From an uncultured bacterium (GTDB lineage Bacteria; Actinomycetota; Coriobacteriia; Coriobacteriales; Eggerthellaceae), in contig CAJMLT010000009.1 in the NCBI GenBank assembly GCA_905214325.1, positions 1 to 45,203 of the forward strand: a stretch of 45,203 nucleotides of DNA, in the 5' to 3' direction. The stretch's first letter is position 1, and every line of letters begins with the position of its first letter. The notes under the pieces are model-generated. The model was given only the letters and a program-made list of their open reading frames with translations, did no database searches and was not told the DNA's origin. Both the position numbers and the translations under genes were made by a program. Positions 1 through 7,420 of this stretch are shown here, one piece after another.

Positions 1-230
1 TACAAGGTGACACCGTTGCAACCGGTTCCTGGCAGCGTCGTGCAAGCGATGACCCCGTTGTTGATCCTACCGACTCCAATACCTCTGCAGACGACACGGA
101 CACTTCCGCTACCACCACATCCAAGACCGCTGACACCACCGGTATCCTCATCGGCCTTATCTCCCTTGTCATGGCGGTATCGGCTACCGGTGCCACCCTT
201 GCATGGAAGCGTCGGGGGTTGCGGGAATAG
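1..230 (+). CDS. C-terminal end of a surface protein with a degenerate sorting signal (5' truncated)
   Basis: Reading frame 3 is open from the window edge to the TAG at 228-230. It encodes a Thr/Ser/Asp-rich stalk, then SKTADTTG, a hydrophobic stretch (about GILIGLISLVMAVSATGATL) and a basic tail ending KRRGLRE. This order (polar stalk, short motif, membrane span, positive tail) is the C-terminal architecture of sortase-anchored proteins in Gram-positive bacteria. The motif is not a real LPxTG: KTAD sits where KTGD would, and the Leu-Pro pair is missing. It may be a non-canonical sorting signal or simply a C-terminal membrane anchor. Nothing can be said about the extracellular domains, which lie outside the window. 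Confidence 0.6.
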   Translation, partial: QGDTVATGSWQRRASDDPVVDPTDSNTSADDTDTSATTTSKTADTTGILIGLISLVMAVSATGATLAWKRRGLRE

Positions 231-349
231 AAAAGACACGTTTTGTTTATCCTGCTGATAGGGAGCCATGTCTAGAAATATTTCCAGTAAAAATGTATAA
301 TTCCACAATCGATGGAAATATGCAAAAAGGATGGTATAGATCTTTCCGC

Positions 350-1219
350 TTATCCTTGCGCTCCTTTGCCGTTACCTGCCCCATGCCCACTGCCGTCATG
401 GGAGCCGTTGTCGCTGGTTGCCCCATAGCCGCTGCCATCATGGCTTCCGGTGCCATTACCGCTTCCCGCTCCCGATCCGTCGTGGGCTCCTTGACCGTTA
501 CCGTGGGAGGCGAGGCAGGTCTGCGTTGTGGCGTCGATGGAGTTGTATTGGGTGGCGTTGTCGCATTTCACCGAGGCTGAAACCGTTGTTGCATCGGTGA
601 ATACTCCCTGTCCGTAGGCCTTATCGAGCAATATATCGACCGCCTCATCGTAGGTTAGATGCATGATGGAACAGGAATTCAACAGCGCTTGAGCGTCTTC
701 ACCCTGTGCCGTGGCACCGACAACGTAATTCCAGCGGTTGACCGTCAGCTCGATACCCGTAACCGTTTCGCCCCCGTTGAGTTCTCCCGCCACTTGGGTG
801 GAGGCCTCCAGGGCGATAGCGGCGGTGGGGGTGCTGTAGAGATTGAAGCCCGATCCGCCACCGAGAACGAGCGCGCAGCATAAAGCTGCGGCGACGGCGA
901 TACGTCTGCTGCGCTTCCGTTTGGTGCGTGGGCGCTTCGCTGAAGGATAATTCACGATGTGCGCTTCGCTCGCTGCAGTATTTATTTCCCGAAGCGTTTC
1001 GGCATCGGCTCGATCATCGCATTGACCGGGATTGCCCCCGTCGACTTCGTCGCCTTCGTGTACCTGTTCATCGCGCGCTGCCTTCATGGCCTTCAGGGTA
1101 CGCATTTTCAGGTTCTGAGGTGCGTGTGTCTGCCCTATGGCATCGGAGAGGGGCTCGAGTCCGTCAAGGATGTCGACGATGTCTTTCGGATCGTTGTGGT
1201 TTTCAGGTATCTTCTTCAC
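350..1219 (-). CDS. RsgI-like membrane anti-sigma factor with Gly/Ser/His-rich extracellular tail
   Basis: Predicted single-pass membrane protein of 289 aa. A polar cytoplasmic N-terminus (about 1-100) is followed by a basic patch (KRPRTKRKRSRR), a membrane span near residues 105-130 and an extracytoplasmic domain. The segment GIELTVNRWNYVVGATAQ, followed by TYDEAVDILLDKAYGQGVF, matches the pattern of the RsgI middle domain (IELxVNRxxxV, then xxEAVDxLLxxA). The last 50 or so residues are low complexity with repeated SHDGSG. The GTG start at 1219 has an AAGGAGG about 10 nt upstream, inside the sigma gene, and overlaps it by 17 nt, so the two are translationally coupled. Position directly after an ECF sigma gene supports an anti-sigma role. 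No zinc-binding HxxxCxxC anti-sigma motif is visible. The signal sensed is unknown. Confidence 0.72.
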   Translation of the reverse strand: MKKIPENHNDPKDIVDILDGLEPLSDAIGQTHAPQNLKMRTLKAMKAARDEQVHEGDEVDGGNPGQCDDRADAETLREINTAASEAHIVNYPSAKRPRTKRKRSRRIAVAAALCCALVLGGGSGFNLYSTPTAAIALEASTQVAGELNGGETVTGIELTVNRWNYVVGATAQGEDAQALLNSCSIMHLTYDEAVDILLDKAYGQGVFTDATTVSASVKCDNATQYNSIDATTQTCLASHGNGQGAHDGSGAGSGNGTGSHDGSGYGATSDNGSHDGSGHGAGNGKGAQG

Positions 1220-1838
1220 GTTCGAGCACCTCCTTCAGTTGCTTTTTCGCACGTGCTATCTGGGTGTATAAGGTGTTTACCGGCTTGCCGAGGATCTTCG
1301 CCACTTCGACTACCAGATACCCTTCGTAGTAGATCAGGTAGAGCAGGTGGCGTTGTTCGTCGGGTAGGGTTGCAAGGGCTTTGTCCAGTTTTTCCTCAAG
1401 GGGACTCGAGGGCTCATGGAATGCATCCCATGGCGCTTCGTCACGAGTGGGGACAACCGGGGTGGCTTCCGCTCCGGGCGGTGGTTGAGCCGTGGTTGCC
1501 GTTGCTTCTCCCGACATATCCGAGGTACCGCTTGTCGGCACGGGATGGATGTCGGCGAGCGCATTGTTGATTTCCGGGTCGGTGGGCCGAGCCTGTCTTT
1601 TCCGTGCTCGGAGGGCATCTTTGCAGATGTTGGTGGCAACGCGGATGAGCCATGCTTTCACGTGTTCGTCGTCGTTGAAGACCTGTTCATGGGTTGCGAA
1701 TTTCACGAAGGTGTTCTGGAAGGCATCTTCGGCATCGGCTGCTTGAGGAAGCATGAGCGTACAGACCCGCCATACGGTGTCGGCATGGGTCGCCATCACC
1801 TGCTCCAGTTCTGAATCTGCGCGCATCATTGCTTCCAT
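1203..1838 (-). CDS. ECF-family RNA polymerase sigma factor
   Basis: 211 aa sigma-70-like factor with only regions 2 and 4. Region 2 occupies about residues 10-85 (DAEDAFQNTFVKFA, then VKAWLIRVATNICKDALRARKR, the usual core-binding and -10 recognition helix). Region 4 is at about 150-205 (ALATLPDEQRHLLYLIYYEG, then VAKILGKPVNTLYTQIARAKKQL, a helix-turn-helix for the -35 element). The linker between them is long (about 60 aa) and rich in Pro, Thr, Ala and acidic residues, longer than in most ECF factors. It lies 40 nt downstream of the secreted-protein gene and overlaps the anti-sigma gene, so one operon is likely. The first ATG has no obvious Shine-Dalgarno; an ATG four codons in is an alternative start. 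Confidence 0.9.
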   Translation of the reverse strand: MEAMMRADSELEQVMATHADTVWRVCTLMLPQAADAEDAFQNTFVKFATHEQVFNDDEHVKAWLIRVATNICKDALRARKRQARPTDPEINNALADIHPVPTSGTSDMSGEATATTAQPPPGAEATPVVPTRDEAPWDAFHEPSSPLEEKLDKALATLPDEQRHLLYLIYYEGYLVVEVAKILGKPVNTLYTQIARAKKQLKEVLEREEDT

Positions 1839-1878
1839 GGGGGATACTTATCGAATTCCGTGTGGGGCGAAGAAGAGG

Positions 1879-2385
1879 TTAGGCGCGTCCATGGTGTCCG
1901 CCTGCACCTTGACCATGTCCACCGCCGTTACCACTGTTGGAGCCATGATACCCTCCGCTTCCCTGGCCCTGTCCACTTCCGCTTCCGGAATTCGCGTTGT
2001 CGCAGATGCCGTCACCGTCTTCGTCGACGAAGTTGCCGCCGTTACTCGTACCTACGTTGTCGCAGACACCATCCCCGTCGGCATCGACGAAGTTGCCGCC
2101 GCCGTTGGAAGAGCCCCAACCGTTGCCGCCACCGTTTCCGGTGCCTACGTTGTCGCAAACGCCGTCACCGTCGGCATCGATGAAGTGACCGCGGACCGTA
2201 TCGCAGGCGCCGCTCAGATTCGCTCCCGCTTGCTGGAAAAGCTGCGCGCAGCGGGTGGTACCTTGGGCGGATGCGCCCTGGTCGGCCGGGGCGGCCGTTG
2301 CCATCGTGGCACCTGCGAACAGGCTTCCCGCAAGGGCCAGGGTTGCGATGCCGGCCGTAATGGATGTTTTCGATAGTGCTTTCAT
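1879..2385 (-). CDS. Secreted protein with three DxDGDGxCDN repeats and Gly/His-rich tail
   Basis: 168 aa. A Sec signal peptide is clear (MKALSKTS, hydrophobic core, cleavage probably after ATAAPA near residue 33). A short Cys-containing segment (Cys46, Cys61) is followed by three copies of D(A/E)DGDG(V/I)CDN at residues 70-79, 101-110 and 121-130, separated by Gly/Asn-rich spacers. The tail from about 131 is Gly/Ser/Gln/His-rich (ending GGHHGRA). DxDGDG loops resemble calcium-binding thrombospondin type 3 or EF-hand/dockerin loops; each repeat also carries a Cys. The AAGGAG ribosome-binding site and ATG at 2385 are convincing. It is the first gene of the unit with the sigma and anti-sigma genes. 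Function unknown; calcium or transition-metal binding is an inference from composition. Confidence 0.8.
   Translation of the reverse strand: MKALSKTSITAGIATLALAGSLFAGATMATAAPADQGASAQGTTRCAQLFQQAGANLSGACDTVRGHFIDADGDGVCDNVGTGNGGGNGWGSSNGGGNFVDADGDGVCDNVGTSNGGNFVDEDGDGICDNANSGSGSGQGQGSGGYHGSNSGNGGGHGQGAGGHHGRA
1996..2187 (-). repeat. Three direct repeats encoding the DxDGDGxCDN motif
   Basis: Three related DNA segments (about 1996-2040, 2056-2100, 2149-2187) share the core gttgtcgcag/a...ccgtcggcatcgacgaag on the plus strand. The differences between copies are mostly synonymous or conservative, so the protein repeat is under selection and the array could expand or contract by recombination. 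Confidence 0.75.
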
Positions 2386-2418
2386 GGTTTCTCCTTTATA
2401 TCGGGTTTCTGCTCATAA

Positions 2419-2445
2419 CACGAATGAGCGCCCCCGATCCTTTCA
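2419..2445 (-). promoter_or_regulatory. Candidate ECF-type promoter of the secreted protein/sigma/anti-sigma unit
   Basis: On the minus strand TGAAAG (2445-2440) is separated by 17 nt from CGTG (2422-2419). This resembles the TGAAAC-N16-CGTA pattern known for SigW-type ECF factors and lies about 35 nt upstream of the ATG at 2385, a suitable distance for an autoregulated promoter. The match is by eye and the spacer is one base longer than the cited consensus. Confidence 0.35.
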
Positions 2446-2515
2446 GAAAAGTATAATTTTTTTCGAGGGGGAGAAAATTATCGGAAGAGGGAATGCGTCG
2501 GAAGCGAAGGAAGCG

Positions 2516-4312
2516 TCAGCCGTTCGTCCGTTCGCGCAGAGCCGACAGGGCATCCTTGAGGGTCTTTTCACTTCGAGCCAGACGGTCTTGGGTGTTCTTC
2601 AGTTCGGTGATGTCGACGATGGTCACGTAAAACCATTTTTCACCGTCTTCATCTTCTATGAGGTGTCCGATGTCGTGTACCCAGCACAAGGTGCCGTCTT
2701 TCTTTTCTATGCGGTAGTCACATTGATCGGTGTCACTGCAGGCTATTTGTTCGTCTATTTCGGCCAACGCGCGTGCCCGATCCTCATGCCAGATCATGTC
2801 CGAAAAACGGTTGTTGAACTTTCGCGTGAATTCGGCCCGGGTGTAGCCCAGCATGTCCAAGAGGTTTTCGCTGATGAAATCGAAAACTCCATCGCCTTCG
2901 GCATGGTAGCGGAACATGCCGCCGGGAAGAAGGTCGAGGATGCGCTTGCGGTCGTTGGACAATGCGGTCAGCTTGCGTAGGGCGCTGACCCGTTCGGTGT
3001 TGTCCTGTGCGTACTGGATGCGGGCGAGGGTTCCTCCCCAGTCGACCAACTTACCTTTGATGAGGAAGTGATGTTCGCCATGGGTGTTGGTGGTGATTTC
3101 GTGCTCGCAGAAATCGTGGCTCATGCGATCCAGGCTGACGCAATGACCGCAGGGTTGACGTTCGTTCCACATAACCTCGTAACAGGGACGCCCGATGCAG
3201 TCGCGTCGGTTCTTGTTGGCAAGGCGGCAGGCGACGGCATTGATATAGAGAACGGAATAATCCTGGGCATCACAGACAAGCACCCCGTCGGTCGACTCGT
3301 CAAGGAGCCAATCCATGTTTCGAAACAGGACATGGGATGGTATCTCGATACCTTCGTCGTATATCTGGTACTGGTTTTTTCCGTAGCGCTTGGCCACCAA
3401 AAGAGCGATATCCGCGTTGTTGTAGAGGGTTTGGTAGTTCTGTCCGTTGTTCGGTGCCATGCAGACACCGATGGAACAGGACAGATTCATGTCACCTACT
3501 TTGAAGTTGAGATGGTGACACAGGTTATCGAGCATCTCATCGAGAGCTTCATCGGAATAGGGAGTGGGGGAGAACACGACGAATTCATCGCCGCCTATAC
3601 GGGCGATAATGTCTTGTTCGGTGAAATTATCCCGCAGTATGTCCGCAACGTGCTGAAGGGCCTTATCTCCTTTAATGTGCCCCAGTTCGTCGTTGACCAT
3701 TTTGAAATCATCGATATCGAGGATGAGGAACAGGGCACCATGGGAAACATCGCCCTCGAAAAACCGCGTGATTCCCGCTTCGAGTTTCGTGCGGTTATAG
3801 AGATTGGTAAGGTCGTCGAACGATGCCTGATGCTCGACTTCGCGGATATGTTTGGCCAATTTCCAGGTTTTACGCAGGTGTTGTAGTTGAGATCGCGCAG
3901 AAGCGTTTTCGAGGCGGCGTCTTACGACATCGGGCGAGAAGGGCTTGGTGACGAAATCGTCCGCTCCCGCGGCGAAGGCCTTCTCTTCGTTGCCGGTTCC
4001 GGGGGAGGCGAAGGCGATGAGGGGAGGAAGGGTCTCTTCTTCATCGGGATTGAGGGATGGCGAGGGCGCAAGGTGCCGAATGACATCGGGCGTCGTCTTG
4101 TCCATATCGAAAAATATCGCATCGATGAAGGGAGTATGCATTTCCAGCATCTCCCGAAGTCGTGTCATGTCGGTTACGGCAACGAGTTCATAGTCCGTCG
4201 AGAGAAAAGAACTCAGATCTTCTCGGTCGTTGGTGTGGCTGCTTACCACGAGCAGAATGGGGGTGATCCCGTCACCTGCTAAAGTGTCGAGAGGCTGCCT
4301 GCCCCCGCTCAT
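2516..4312 (-). CDS. Diguanylate cyclase with degenerate receiver and two PAS domains
   Basis: 598 aa, no membrane span. Residues about 16-135 have the receiver fold with the phosphoacceptor-position Asp69 (AIFFDMD) and Lys123 (VTKPF), but the acidic pair that binds Mg2+ is replaced by Ser-Ser (ILLVVSSHTND), so normal phosphorylation is doubtful. Residues about 160-325 are a GGDEF domain with intact GGDEF at 240-244 (ARIGGDEFVVF); the inhibitory RxxD is TEQD, so product inhibition through the I-site is not expected. Two PAS domains follow (about 330-440 and 455-575); the first carries closely spaced cysteines (GRPCYEVMWNERQPCGHC). A C-terminal GGDEF partner is usual in PAS proteins; here PAS comes after GGDEF. 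It probably makes cyclic-di-GMP in the cytoplasm. The next gene upstream on the same strand is another cyclase. Confidence 0.88.
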   Translation of the reverse strand: MSGGRQPLDTLAGDGITPILLVVSSHTNDREDLSSFLSTDYELVAVTDMTRLREMLEMHTPFIDAIFFDMDKTTPDVIRHLAPSPSLNPDEEETLPPLIAFASPGTGNEEKAFAAGADDFVTKPFSPDVVRRRLENASARSQLQHLRKTWKLAKHIREVEHQASFDDLTNLYNRTKLEAGITRFFEGDVSHGALFLILDIDDFKMVNDELGHIKGDKALQHVADILRDNFTEQDIIARIGGDEFVVFSPTPYSDEALDEMLDNLCHHLNFKVGDMNLSCSIGVCMAPNNGQNYQTLYNNADIALLVAKRYGKNQYQIYDEGIEIPSHVLFRNMDWLLDESTDGVLVCDAQDYSVLYINAVACRLANKNRRDCIGRPCYEVMWNERQPCGHCVSLDRMSHDFCEHEITTNTHGEHHFLIKGKLVDWGGTLARIQYAQDNTERVSALRKLTALSNDRKRILDLLPGGMFRYHAEGDGVFDFISENLLDMLGYTRAEFTRKFNNRFSDMIWHEDRARALAEIDEQIACSDTDQCDYRIEKKDGTLCWVHDIGHLIEDEDGEKWFYVTIVDITELKNTQDRLARSEKTLKDALSALRERTNG

Positions 4313-4430
4313 CGTCGATACTCCGAATTCCCGAAGGGATGCGAAGTGTCCTTCTTGCCGACCGGCGCATGCTCGATCGTTGTCGTGTGGTTCGATGATG
4401 GATGCACCATGCCCGCCTCCCTACGCGAGA

Positions 4431-5936
4431 TCAGTAATAGATAGAGGTTCCTTTGGCGGTTCGTTTCGCCCGATAAAGTGCCAGATCGGCGTTGCGGTAG
4501 AGCTCGATGAAGGTTGCGCCGTCCGAGGGGTACCGTGCGAATCCCGCGCTTGCGGAAACGCTGAGACGATCGTGGTCGGGCATGGTGATGGTCGTCACCT
4601 GTTCAAGGAATGCGTTGATGCCCTCGGCTGCCATCGCCTGCGAACTCCACGTTGGGACGAATACGACGAATTCATCACCGCCCAAGCGTGCGAGGTAGTC
4701 GTTTTCGCGGAAGCTTTCCCGCATCTTTTCGGCCACAGCGTGAAGCACTTCATCTCCGACCGCATGACCGTATTCGTCGTTTATGGGTTTGAAGTCGTCG
4801 AGATCGATGATGATGAAGAAGGCACTTTGGTTGGATGTTTCGATGTAGTGTTGCACTTCGCGTTCGAAAGCGAAACGGTTCAAGAGACCCGTCAGCTCAT
4901 CGGTATCGCGCTGCTGATGAAGGATTCTGTTCTTGCGCCGCTGAGACAAGACGATGAGCAAGAAGATGGCCCCGATGAGTGCTACGGCACCTCCGAACAC
5001 GGCGGATCGGTGCTGTCCAACCCAACTTGAGAGGATGTGGTCACCCGAGGTTGCATCCATCATTCCCAGATAGACCGCTTGGTTGGTACGGTTGTAGGTC
5101 AGGGAATCGATTCCCTTGTTCAATATTCCGATCAGAAGGGGGTCGACCTCTTCGTTGGCTCCGAAACAGAGTTTCCAGGTGAAATCGTTTATCAGGATAG
5201 AATTGAGATCGGCATAGGCGATTTCCTTGCCGTAGTAATCAGCCGCGTAGGAGGCGATGAGTGCCATATCGACTTCTCCCGACTTGGCGGCATCCATACA
5301 CTCGGCATTGGAGGAATATTCGATGAACTCGTAGTCGGGCATGCGTTCCCGCATGGCCATGGTCGCGTAGGATCCCACGCAGACGGCCACACGATGATGC
5401 GCTCCCGTGCTGAACAGGTCGGGGATGTTCTGGTTCGAAACGGCACAGTAGGAAATGCCGATATAGGGTTTGGTTCGGTTGAGGCCGGTCTTGTCCGCCA
5501 TGGTCTGTTCGTCGGCTATGCCGGACACGAGATCGGTCCTACCGGACTGAACCGTTTTGAGTGCTTCGCCGTAGGAGTCTTTTGCGACGTAATCCACCTG
5601 GAGTCCGACGGAATCACTGATGGCATCGAGGAGGTTGACCAAGATACCCTTGACTTCCCCCGTGACCGGATCCTTGAAGGCATACGGCACCCATGAGGTG
5701 TCCATTGCGATACTGACACGGGGATTTCGCTCCAGATAGTCCTTCTCTTCGTCGGTCAAGGTCACGGAACTTAAAAGCGGTTCGAGGGTTTCGGTGTTCT
5801 GCGCCTCCGTGGCAAGCGCATCGTTTTGCCGAAGCGTGCTCGAGAGGATCGTGAGGGAGAGAAGGGCGAGTACGGAAAGAAGTACGCAGAGAAGCGGGGC
5901 TTCCTTTCGTACGGTATGGGGTTTCGTTATACTCAT
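4431..5936 (-). CDS. Membrane diguanylate cyclase with extracellular solute-binding (SBP_bac_3) sensor
   Basis: 501 aa. An N-terminal membrane span (about 14-34) is followed by an extracellular family 3 solute-binding domain (about 72-290): VSIAMDTSWVPYAF, then GILVNLLDAISDSVGLQVDYV and SGRTDLVSGI are the typical ligand-cleft segments of amino-acid-binding proteins. A second span lies at about 313-331. The cytoplasmic GGDEF domain (about 343-501) has GGDEF at 419-423 and an intact I-site RxxD at 410-413, five residues upstream, so it should be an active, product-inhibited cyclase. By analogy with such fusions it couples an extracellular small ligand, perhaps an amino acid, to c-di-GMP synthesis; the ligand is not known. 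Its stop is 118 nt from the start of the cyclase at 2516-4312 on the same strand. Confidence 0.9.
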   Translation of the reverse strand: MSITKPHTVRKEAPLLCVLLSVLALLSLTILSSTLRQNDALATEAQNTETLEPLLSSVTLTDEEKDYLERNPRVSIAMDTSWVPYAFKDPVTGEVKGILVNLLDAISDSVGLQVDYVAKDSYGEALKTVQSGRTDLVSGIADEQTMADKTGLNRTKPYIGISYCAVSNQNIPDLFSTGAHHRVAVCVGSYATMAMRERMPDYEFIEYSSNAECMDAAKSGEVDMALIASYAADYYGKEIAYADLNSILINDFTWKLCFGANEEVDPLLIGILNKGIDSLTYNRTNQAVYLGMMDATSGDHILSSWVGQHRSAVFGGAVALIGAIFLLIVLSQRRKNRILHQQRDTDELTGLLNRFAFEREVQHYIETSNQSAFFIIIDLDDFKPINDEYGHAVGDEVLHAVAEKMRESFRENDYLARLGGDEFVVFVPTWSSQAMAAEGINAFLEQVTTITMPDHDRLSVSASAGFARYPSDGATFIELYRNADLALYRAKRTAKGTSIYY

Positions 5937-6420
5937 GGATCCACGCAGCTACCTTGGCGGGTTGATAGTACAGGATCGCTTCAGGTGGAGCATGCGTGTC
6001 TGTGGGCGATCTCCCTTGAGAGTATACTCCCGTAAATGGCCTGCTGCCTTGGGTTTTGTCCTATTTGGGACAGATATGACGCATTGTTGGGATTGCGGAT
6101 CGTGAGGGAATGTAACCGTATGACGGTGATGAAACCTGCGGAAAACGGAGAAAATGATACCGTTTTCCCTTGTTTTGAATTGCATTTTGTCCGTATGCAG
6201 TATAGACTACAAAAGTTCGCTTTCAAAAGCCCCGTGTGTGCTTGTGGTTCGAACTTCGTATGACGGAAACGGCGTTGCGCCCTTTCGTGGTTGGTCCAGA
6301 ATCGCGAAAGGAAACGACAACAGGTCGCTTTCTCGGCGAAGCGGTGGAGTAGGATCCCGCCTTTTCGATCTGACAGCAACTTTTGAAAAACGACACTTGT
6401 TACTTTAATGGAGGAACACT
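5937..6420. other. Intergenic region between divergent cyclase gene and rplM
   Basis: This 484-nt stretch has no convincing gene. It holds a 10-bp palindrome (GAGTATACTC, 6020-6029) that includes a TATACT on both strands, the hairpin at 6140-6168 described separately, and a weak plus-strand promoter candidate for rplM (TTGCAT 6180-6185, 17 nt, TAGACT 6203-6208). The remaining 210 nt to rplM would be an untranslated leader. Confidence 0.4.
6140..6176 (+). terminator. Terminator-like hairpin with T-rich tail in the rplM upstream region
   Basis: Perfect 9-bp stem GGAAAACGG (6140-6148) with CCGTTTTCC (6160-6168), 11-nt loop, followed by CTTGTTTT on the plus strand. No plus-strand gene precedes it within this window region, so it would end either an unannotated short transcript or act as an attenuator in a longer rplM leader. 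Confidence 0.45.
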
Positions 6421-6858
6421 GTGAAGACTTATTACGCAAAGCCCAACGAAGTTGAGCGCGAGTGGCTTCTCATCGATGCAACGGACCAGGTTCTCGGTCG
6501 CGTAGCTTCTAAAGCCGCCCACATTCTGAAGGGCAAGCATAAGCCGCAATACACCCCGCATGTTGATACGGGTGATTTCGTGGTCATCATCAACGCCGAC
6601 AAGATTCGAGTCACCGGCGTCAAGGCGACCGCCAAGGAATACTACCGTCACAGCGGTTATCCCGGTGGATTGAAGAGCGAGACTTTTGAAGAGGCCATGG
6701 CCAAGCACCCCGAGCGTGTCATCGAACATGCAGTCAAGGGTATGCTTCCCAAGAACACGCTCGGTCGTGCAATGGGCAAGAAACTCAAGGTCTATGCCGG
6801 TGCTGAACATCCGCACATGGCTCAGAAGCCCCGTGAGATCAAGATGGAGGATAACTAA
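6421..6858 (+). CDS. rplM: 50S ribosomal protein L13
   Basis: 145 aa, the normal length for bacterial L13, a 23S rRNA-binding protein needed early in large-subunit assembly. Diagnostic segments are WLLIDATDQVLGRVASKAA, the KHKPQYTPHVDTGDFVVIINA block, YYRHSGYPGGLK and the GMLPKNTLGRAM motif. The start is GTG at 6421, preceded by ATGGAGG with six bases between. The stop TAA shares its last base with the ATG of rpsI (TAATG), the universal rplM-rpsI coupling. The long upstream region may hold autoregulatory leader structure, but I cannot match it to a known L13 leader class. Confidence 0.98.
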   Translation: MKTYYAKPNEVEREWLLIDATDQVLGRVASKAAHILKGKHKPQYTPHVDTGDFVVIINADKIRVTGVKATAKEYYRHSGYPGGLKSETFEEAMAKHPERVIEHAVKGMLPKNTLGRAMGKKLKVYAGAEHPHMAQKPREIKMEDN

Positions 6859-7250
6859 TGGCAGGCGAAGCAATGTATTACGGCACCGGCCGCAGGAAGA
6901 ATGCAGTCGCTCGCGTCCGCATCGTTCCCGGAACCGGTAAAATTACCGTCAACGGTCGCGATGGCTTGGATTTCTTCGGCCGTCAGGCACTGGTTGATTA
7001 CGCGAAGACTCCCTTCGATGTGACCGACACTCAGAACCATTTCGACGTCATTGCCCGCTGCAACGGCGGCGGCGTTTCCGGTCAGGCCGGCGCTCTGCGC
7101 CACGGTATCGCCCGTGCACTCCTCGAAGCAGGAGATTATCGTGCGGAATTGAAGCGTGCCGGTTATCTGACGCGTGACTCCCGTATGGTCGAACGTAAAA
7201 AGTACGGTCTCAAGAAGGCTCGTAAGCGTCCGCAGTTCAGCAAGCGCTAA
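6858..7250 (+). CDS. rpsI: 30S ribosomal protein S9
   Basis: 130 aa, full length. It has the S9 signatures YGTGRRKNAVARVRI near the N-terminus, the GGGVSGQAGALRHGIARAL block, and the basic C-terminus KKARKRPQFSKR whose last residues reach the P-site tRNA in the decoding centre. The ATG overlaps the stop of rplM by one base, with GGAGG just upstream inside rplM. A strong terminator follows 27 nt after the stop, so rplM-rpsI is a closed two-gene operon. Confidence 0.98.
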   Translation: MAGEAMYYGTGRRKNAVARVRIVPGTGKITVNGRDGLDFFGRQALVDYAKTPFDVTDTQNHFDVIARCNGGGVSGQAGALRHGIARALLEAGDYRAELKRAGYLTRDSRMVERKKYGLKKARKRPQFSKR

Positions 7251-7276
7251 AACGCGGTCGTCATCGACGATATTAC

Positions 7277-7312
7277 AAGAACCCGCAGGTTTACCTGCGG
7301 GTTCTTTGTTTA
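7277..7312 (+). terminator. Rho-independent terminator of rplM-rpsI
   Basis: AAGAACCCGCAGG pairs with CCTGCGGGTTCTT around a short TTTA-type loop, followed by TGTTT. Stem of at least 12 bp ending at 7306. Confidence 0.92.
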
Positions 7313-7420
7313 TGAGGGGTTTCGGGGGTTCGTATCATAGATGTACTGTTGATGAAACGTTGACCCGCCGGCTGCCAAACCCGATAGAATAGGAACAATT
7401 ACTTCGAACAAAGGGATACG

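Noticed and set aside
7..258. Plus-strand 83-aa frame beginning at 7
   Set aside because: It overlaps the frame 3 surface-protein end in a different frame and has no ribosome-binding site; Pro-rich content comes from reading the Thr/Ser-rich codons out of frame.
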